Positions 59,724 to 64,000 of a stretch of DNA of 64,000 bases are shown piece after piece. The stretch is from positions 62,001 through 126,000 of the forward strand of contig NZ_QOZG01000008.1 in assembly GCF_003335045.1 (NCBI RefSeq). The letters run 5' to 3'. A model generated the notes under the pieces. It worked only from the letters and a program-made list of their open reading frames with translations, did no database searches and was not told where the DNA came from. Origin of the DNA: Paramesorhizobium salinisoli. Lineage in GTDB: Bacteria; Pseudomonadota; Alphaproteobacteria; Rhizobiales; Rhizobiaceae. A program made the position numbers and the translations under genes. The first letter of the stretch is position 1; each line of letters opens with the position of its first letter.

Positions 59724-60680
59724 TCATGCGCGTGGATGGGCCTTGTCATAGATTTCCAGAAGCCTGTCGGTATCGACGCCGGTATAGATCTGCGTCGTGG
59801 AAAGGCTGGCGTGGCCGAGGAGTTCCTGGATGGTGCGCAGGTCACCTCCGCCTGCGAGAAGATGCGTGGCGAAGGAGTGGCGCAGCGCGTGCGGCGTGGC
59901 CGTGTCAGGCAGGCTGAGGCCACTGCGCAGCTTCTGCATCTCGCGCTGGATGATCGCCGGCTGCAATGCTCCGCCCTTGGCGCCACGGAAAAGCGAAGTG
60001 CCCGGCGCAAGATCGTAAGGGCAGAGCCGGCGATAGGCATCGACCGCGCGGTGGACGACGGGCAAGAGCGGCACCAGCCGGGTTTTGTTGCCCTTGCCCT
60101 TGATGGCGATCGAGCGGGCGGAGTTGTCGCCGAGATCGCCGGCATCGAGGCCCAGCGCTTCGGAAATGCGCAGGCCGCAGCCATAAAGCAGCGTCAGCAC
60201 GGCGGCATTGCGCGCGGCGATCCATGGTTCTTCCGCAAGCTGTTCTCCCGCATCGACGACGCGTTTCGCATCGATGGCGGTGAGAGGCTTCGGGAGCGAT
60301 TTCGGCTGGCGTGGCGCGCGCATCGCACCGGCGCCGGCGGCATTGGCAAGGCCGCGCTTCTCCAGATGGCGGAGCAGGGAGCGGATGCCGGCAAGGCCAC
60401 GCCCGAGCGTGCGCGCGCCGGCGCCGCCATTGCGCCGGTTGGCCAGAAAAGAGCGCAGATCGGCAACGCGCAGGGCGCTGACATCCTTCAGCGAGGGTGG
60501 GCCACCCAGATGGCCGGTCAGGAATTGCAGGAACTGCCTTGTGTCGCGCTCATAGGCTTCAAGCGTGTTGTGCGAGAGACGTCGGGCATTTTTCAACGAA
60601 TTCAGCCATTCCTCGCGCGCCGCCAGAAGGTCGGCGCGCGCAGGCACGAGGAATTCCGTCGCTGCGGGTCTGGCTGTCAT
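59724..60680 (-). CDS. xerC: Site-specific tyrosine recombinase XerC
   Basis: 318 residues from ATG 60680 (a TTG six codons upstream is an alternative). N-terminal domain REEWLNSLKNARRLSHNTLEAYERD, catalytic domain with Arg in CGLRISEALGL, Lys in IKGKGNKTRLVPL, HALRHSFATHLL, and LLGHASLSTTQIYTGV with Tyr nucleophile. Partner of XerD (25.4-26.3 kb). It is divergent from rimM. Confidence 0.95.
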   Translation of the reverse strand: MTARPAATEFLVPARADLLAAREEWLNSLKNARRLSHNTLEAYERDTRQFLQFLTGHLGGPPSLKDVSALRVADLRSFLANRRNGGAGARTLGRGLAGIRSLLRHLEKRGLANAAGAGAMRAPRQPKSLPKPLTAIDAKRVVDAGEQLAEEPWIAARNAAVLTLLYGCGLRISEALGLDAGDLGDNSARSIAIKGKGNKTRLVPLLPVVHRAVDAYRRLCPYDLAPGTSLFRGAKGGALQPAIIQREMQKLRSGLSLPDTATPHALRHSFATHLLAGGGDLRTIQELLGHASLSTTQIYTGVDTDRLLEIYDKAHPRA

Positions 60681-60808
60681 CGGGCTCGCTCTTGGCAATC
60701 AAGCCTCGACCATGCCAGCGAGATGTTACAGAGTGGTTGCCACTTGGCGTTTTGCCCGGGATTGGGTAATGCCAAACGCAGACAAATCGGCGCAATGATG
60801 GAAAACGC

Positions 60809-61423
60809 ATGCCCCAACCAGAAAATCCAGTCCAACTCGCCGTGATCGGCGCGCCCCATGGCACGCGCGGTGAAGTCCGGGTCAAGACGTTTACCGGCGA
60901 TCCCCTGGCGCTCGGCGAATATGGGCTTCTTTATGATCAAACCGGCCGCAGCTATGAAATCATGGAGATCCGCGAGGCGAAAACCGTCGTCGTGGTGCGG
61001 TTCAAGGGCGTCAACGACCGCAATGCGGCGGAGAAGCTGAACGGCACTGCCCTGTTCATCAGCCGGGAGCAATTGCCGGAGGAACTCGACGAGGATGAGT
61101 TCTACCATGCCGATCTTATCGGCTTGGAAGTGACTGATCTCGAAGGCGCAGTGATCGGGCGGGTGACCGGCATTTACGATTTCGGCGGCGGCGACCTCGT
61201 TGAATTGAGCACGCCGGGGCGCAAGCCCTATCTCATCCCGTTCACGCAAAGCGCCGTGCCCGACATCGATATGAAGGGCGGACGGCTCACGGTCGATCCA
61301 GTCGCCGCAGGCCTCGTTGCCGATGACGACACTTCCGATGAACCGGGAAGTCCGGGCAATCCAGGCAGGGGAAAAGATGGCGGGCAACGGGACAAGGGAC
61401 GGGACAGGCGGGAGCCCAAATGA
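60809..61423 (+). CDS. rimM: Ribosome maturation factor RimM
   Basis: 204 residues. Assists 30S head assembly. [21 protein letters not shown] starts the RimM domain; the PRC-barrel-like C-terminal part has [16 protein letters not shown] and VDPVAAGLV, then a charged tail ([19 protein letters not shown]) of about 35 residues. The stop codon overlaps the trmD start (ATGA). rpsP and ffh, which usually precede it, are absent. Confidence 0.95.
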   Translation: MPQPENPVQLAVIGAPHGTRGEVRVKTFTGDPLALGEYGLLYDQTGRSYEIMEIREAKTVVVVRFKGVNDRNAAEKLNGTALFISREQLPEELDEDEFYHADLIGLEVTDLEGAVIGRVTGIYDFGGGDLVELSTPGRKPYLIPFTQSAVPDIDMKGGRLTVDPVAAGLVADDDTSDEPGSPGNPGRGKDGGQRDKGRDRREPK

Positions 61424-62136
61424 GTTTCCGTGCGACCATCCTGACGCTTTATCCGGAAATGTTCCCCGGTCCGCTTGGCATTTCGCTGGCCGGCAAGGCA
61501 CTGGCTGAGGAAAAATGGCGGCTGGAGACGGTGCAGATCCGCGATTTCGCGGAAGGTAAACACCGCATGGTAGACGACACGCCGGCAGGCGGCGGCGCGG
61601 GCATGGTGATGAAGGCCAATGTGGTGGCGCGGGCCATTGATAGCGTGATGGATGGGGATAGCGTGGCGGATGAGCGGCCAAGATTGCTGATGAGCCCGCG
61701 TGGCAAGCCGCTGACCCAGAAGCGGGTGCGATCGCTTGCCGAAGGGCCGGGCGCGATCATCCTTTGCGGACGCTTCGAAGGCGTCGATGAACGGGTCATC
61801 GAGGGGCGCGATCTCGAAGAGATATCGATCGGCGACTATATCCTCTCCGGCGGAGAAGTCGCGGCCTTGGTGCTTCTCGATGCGGTGATCCGGCTTTTGC
61901 CAGGTGTGATGGGAAATGAACAATCCGGCGAGACGGAGAGTTTCGAAACGGGGCTACTCGAGCATCCGCATTATACCCGTCCACAGCAATGGGAAGGGCG
62001 GTCCATTCCCGATGTGCTGACCTCCGGCAATCACGGCGCGATTGATAAATGGCGACGCGCCCAGGCGGAGCGGATCACCCGGGATAGACGGCCCGATCTG
62101 TGGAAGGCGCATCTGGAAGCGAAATCGGAGAAATAG
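61420..62136 (+). CDS. trmD: tRNA (guanine(37)-N(1))-methyltransferase
   Basis: 238 residues. SPOUT methyltransferase that forms m1G37 to prevent frameshifting. Begins [17 protein letters not shown]; it has the [14 protein letters not shown] loop, [12 protein letters not shown], the [12 protein letters not shown] knot motif and [15 protein letters not shown]. Coupled to rimM by 4-bp overlap; rplS starts 223 bp later. Confidence 0.97.
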   Translation: MSFRATILTLYPEMFPGPLGISLAGKALAEEKWRLETVQIRDFAEGKHRMVDDTPAGGGAGMVMKANVVARAIDSVMDGDSVADERPRLLMSPRGKPLTQKRVRSLAEGPGAIILCGRFEGVDERVIEGRDLEEISIGDYILSGGEVAALVLLDAVIRLLPGVMGNEQSGETESFETGLLEHPHYTRPQQWEGRSIPDVLTSGNHGAIDKWRRAQAERITRDRRPDLWKAHLEAKSEK

Positions 62137-62359
62137 CCCGCCTGTTCAGGGCACCCACGAGAGACAGCGTTTCGGCAGTTGATTAAATACGCTCGATAGT
62201 GTATTGCCCCGCCAACTCAGGGAAAAATCCCGAGATCCGCCAACCAATGAATGGTGAACACGCTCCTGCCTCGAAAAAGGCATAGCTGCACGGCAATGAG
62301 ACTGTGCAGCAAGTGTCGAGCGCTCTGACTGTTCGAAAAGAACGAGAAGGACCCGGACG

Positions 62360-62785
62360 ATGGACATCATTCGTCAGATCGAGGCCGAGCAGGCCGCCAA
62401 GATCGAAGAAAAGCGTACATTCCCTGATTTCAAGCCTGGTGATACCGTCCGCGTGCAGGTGCGCGTCACGGAAGGCACCCGTACCCGCGTACAGGCTTAC
62501 GAAGGCGTTTGCATCGCCCGTGCCGGCGCCGGCATCCATGAGAACTTCACCGTTCGCAAGATCTCCTATGGCGAAGGCGTCGAGCGCGTATTCCCGGTCT
62601 ATTCACCGCTGGTGGAAGCCGTCGAACTCGTCCGCCGCGGCAAGGTGCGTCGTGCCAAGCTCTATTATCTGCGCGGCCTGACCGGCAAGGCAGCCCGCAT
62701 TTCCGAGAAGAAGGACTACCGCAAGCCCACCAAGGGCGCGGTGGTTCCGGAAACCGGCAAGGCTGAAAAGACTGCGGCCGAATAA
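62360..62785 (+). CDS. rplS: 50S ribosomal protein L19
   Basis: 141 residues. Signature [29 protein letters not shown] (first half given), [15 protein letters not shown] and [20 protein letters not shown]; a 25-residue tail ending KAEKTAAE is charged. The 223-bp gap after trmD includes an inverted repeat (GCTGCAC...GTGCAGC, 62285-62310) that may be a leader hairpin. It is followed by an intrinsic terminator. Confidence 0.97.
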   Translation: MDIIRQIEAEQAAKIEEKRTFPDFKPGDTVRVQVRVTEGTRTRVQAYEGVCIARAGAGIHENFTVRKISYGEGVERVFPVYSPLVEAVELVRRGKVRRAKLYYLRGLTGKAARISEKKDYRKPTKGAVVPETGKAEKTAAE

Positions 62786-63170
62786 GCCGCAAACCACAGA
62801 GTTCTCGCAAGGCGGTCTTCGGGCCGCCTTTTTCTTGCGGTGAGGAATAGCGCTCAGTGAAGCGGACATCCCTTGCAATGTCTCGAAAGAGGCTGCGACA
62901 GGATCGCGGGCGGAAGAAGGTTCTTCGCTTTTCAATTTTATTGCCTGAAAGCGGAAAAATTGATAAAGAACGCAGCATGAACTCCTTTGATGGATGGATC
63001 GGGCGGAAAATTATCGTGCTGCAGGACCGCAAGCGTCTGCCGCAGCGCTTTTCCGCGCGAATTTCCGGGGCGCTTAACAGCCTTCTTAGCTGAGCACGGC
63101 CCAGGCTTAGGCCAAGCCTTTTGGCCATACCCACTTTCCCCTGCTTTGACTTTAAGAACGGATATGAACA
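62786..63170. other. Gap between rplS and leuC
   Basis: 385 bp without a convincing gene apart from the terminator listed separately. A 38-codon frame (ATG 62977 to about 63093) exists but lacks a clear ribosome binding site and has no leucine run, so it does not look like a leu attenuator leader peptide. A possible leuC promoter TTGCCT-17-TAAAGA begins near 62941; moderate fit only. Confidence 0.45.
62809..62834 (+). terminator. Rho-independent terminator after rplS
   Basis: AAGGCGGTC-TTCG-GGCCGCCTT then TTTCTT: a stable stem closed by a UUCG tetraloop, starting 24 bp past the rplS stop codon. Confidence 0.9.
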
Positions 63171-64000
63171 ATGAGCGCACCTCGCACCCTTTATGACAAG
63201 ATCTGGGACGATCATTTGGTCGATAGCCAGCCGGATGGCACCTGCCTCCTCTATATCGATCGCCATCTCGTTCACGAGGTGACGTCGCCGCAGGCCTTTG
63301 AAGGGCTCCGCATGACCGGACGCAAGGTGCGCCATCCGGAGCGGACGCTCGCCGTCGTCGACCACAACGTGCCGACCTCGCCCGACCGCAAGAACGGTAT
63401 CAAGAACGAGGAAAGCCGGATCCAGGTCGAGGCACTGGCCAGGAACGCAGCCGATTTCGGCGTGGAATATTATTCGGAGACCGATATCCGCCAGGGCATC
63501 GTCCACATCATCGGACCGGAGCAGGGATTCACGCTGCCCGGCATGACGATCGTCTGCGGCGACAGCCATACCTCGACGCACGGCGCATTCGGTGCACTGG
63601 CGCATGGTATCGGCACATCGGAAGTCGAGCATGTGCTTGCCACCCAGACGCTGATCCAGCGCAAGGCGAAGAACATGCTGGTGCGTGTCGATGGCCAGCT
63701 CCCGGCCGGAGTGACCGCGAAGGACATCATCCTCGCGATCATCGGCGAGATCGGTACGGCAGGCGGCACCGGCTATGTCATCGAATATGCCGGCGAGGCG
63801 ATCCGTGCGCTCTCGATGGAAGGCCGGATGACCATCTGCAACATGTCGATCGAGGGCGGCGCCCGTGCGGGCCTGATCGCGCCCGACGAAACCACTTTTG
63901 AATATATCAAAGGCAAGCCCCGGGCGCCGAAGGGCGAGCAACTCGAGCAGGCCATCGCCTATTGGAAGACGCTGCAGTCGGACGAGGGGGCGCATTTCGA
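63171..64000 (+). CDS. leuC: 3-Isopropylmalate dehydratase large subunit, C-terminus missing
   Basis: 276 complete codons from ATG 63171, open at the right edge. Isomerises 2- to 3-isopropylmalate in leucine synthesis; the partner LeuD is elsewhere. [48 protein letters not shown] and [31 protein letters not shown] (shown in part) are standard LeuC motifs. The iron-sulfur cysteines near residue 350 and beyond are outside the window. Confidence 0.96.
   Translation, partial: MSAPRTLYDKIWDDHLVDSQPDGTCLLYIDRHLVHEVTSPQAFEGLRMTGRKVRHPERTLAVVDHNVPTSPDRKNGIKNEESRIQVEALARNAADFGVEYYSETDIRQGIVHIIGPEQGFTLPGMTIVCGDSHTSTHGAFGALAHGIGTSEVEHVLATQTLIQRKAKNMLVRVDGQLPAGVTAKDIILAIIGEIGTAGGTGYVIEYAGEAIRALSMEGRMTICNMSIEGGARAGLIAPDETTFEYIKGKPRAPKGEQLEQAIAYWKTLQSDEGAHF

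Noticed and set aside
62977-63093. Leader peptide for leuC attenuation
   Set aside because: The 38-codon frame has no leucine run and no clear ribosome binding site.

Overview
The window is a stretch of alphaproteobacterial chromosome of the order Rhizobiales (Hyphomicrobiales), most like Brucellaceae (Brucella/Ochrobactrum and relatives). The best single clue is a lipoprotein at 45647-46207 whose C-terminal half closely resembles the Brucella outer-membrane lipoprotein Omp19. CobST, the HemE/Rho/MnmE/MnmG/RsmG/ParA/ParB cluster, and the mdh-sucCDAB-lpd and rimM-trmD-rplS-leuC neighbourhoods agree with this. Genes are densely packed, many overlap by 4 bp (ATGA or GTGA), and coding GC is high, which produces long spurious antisense frames. 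I saw no phage, transposase, CRISPR array or defence system.

Left part (1-15.4 kb): this looks like the replication-origin domain. coaE-aroE-maf-ppsR run leftward and hemE-hemJ-rho run rightward from a 520-bp non-coding gap (2777-3300). The gap holds near-consensus DnaA boxes, an AT-rich patch and clustered GANTC (CcrM) sites, so it is the candidate oriC. Beyond rho is a thioredoxin-domain (YyaL/DUF255) gene broken by three single-base frameshifts. It is followed by mnmE-mnmG-rsmG-parA-parB and the convergent holA. Two perfect parS sites and one near-perfect site lie between the mnmE stop codon and the start of rsmG, a few kb from parAB.

Middle (15.4-45.3 kb): a three-gene ABC transporter of the TrpXYZ-like type, a tRNA-Arg(CCU), an M20 amidohydrolase, a D,D-carboxypeptidase overlapping a CobW-family metallochaperone GTPase, TusA and an L,D-transpeptidase lipoprotein come first. 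Next are accA, xerD, aroK-aroB, a CorC/CNNM transporter, BolA, a J-domain protein, cobS-cobT and a phytase-like esterase. The region ends with a queuosine-precursor transporter, rpmB, a DUF3108 protein, a DMT exporter, gloB with a cupin protein, septation protein A, ftsY, mtaB, dapF and a 54-residue DUF1328 membrane protein.

Right part (45.3-64 kb): omp19, zapE and a TCA-cycle block (mdh, sucC, sucD, sucA, odhB, lpdA, with a LysE exporter and a periplasmic protein between odhB and lpdA). After a bidirectional terminator come a small membrane protein, a TraB/GumN protein, xerC, rimM-trmD, rplS and the 5' part of leuC, which runs off the window. ffh and rpsP are missing from their usual place before rimM, and leuS/lptE from their usual place next to holA. 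Both points suggest rearrangement relative to relatives.

Most of the window is ordinary core genome. The unusual items are the origin/parS architecture, the frameshifted YyaL gene, dispersed palindromic repeats, stem-loops inside operons, and a few operon arrangements. I found no convincing novel system.
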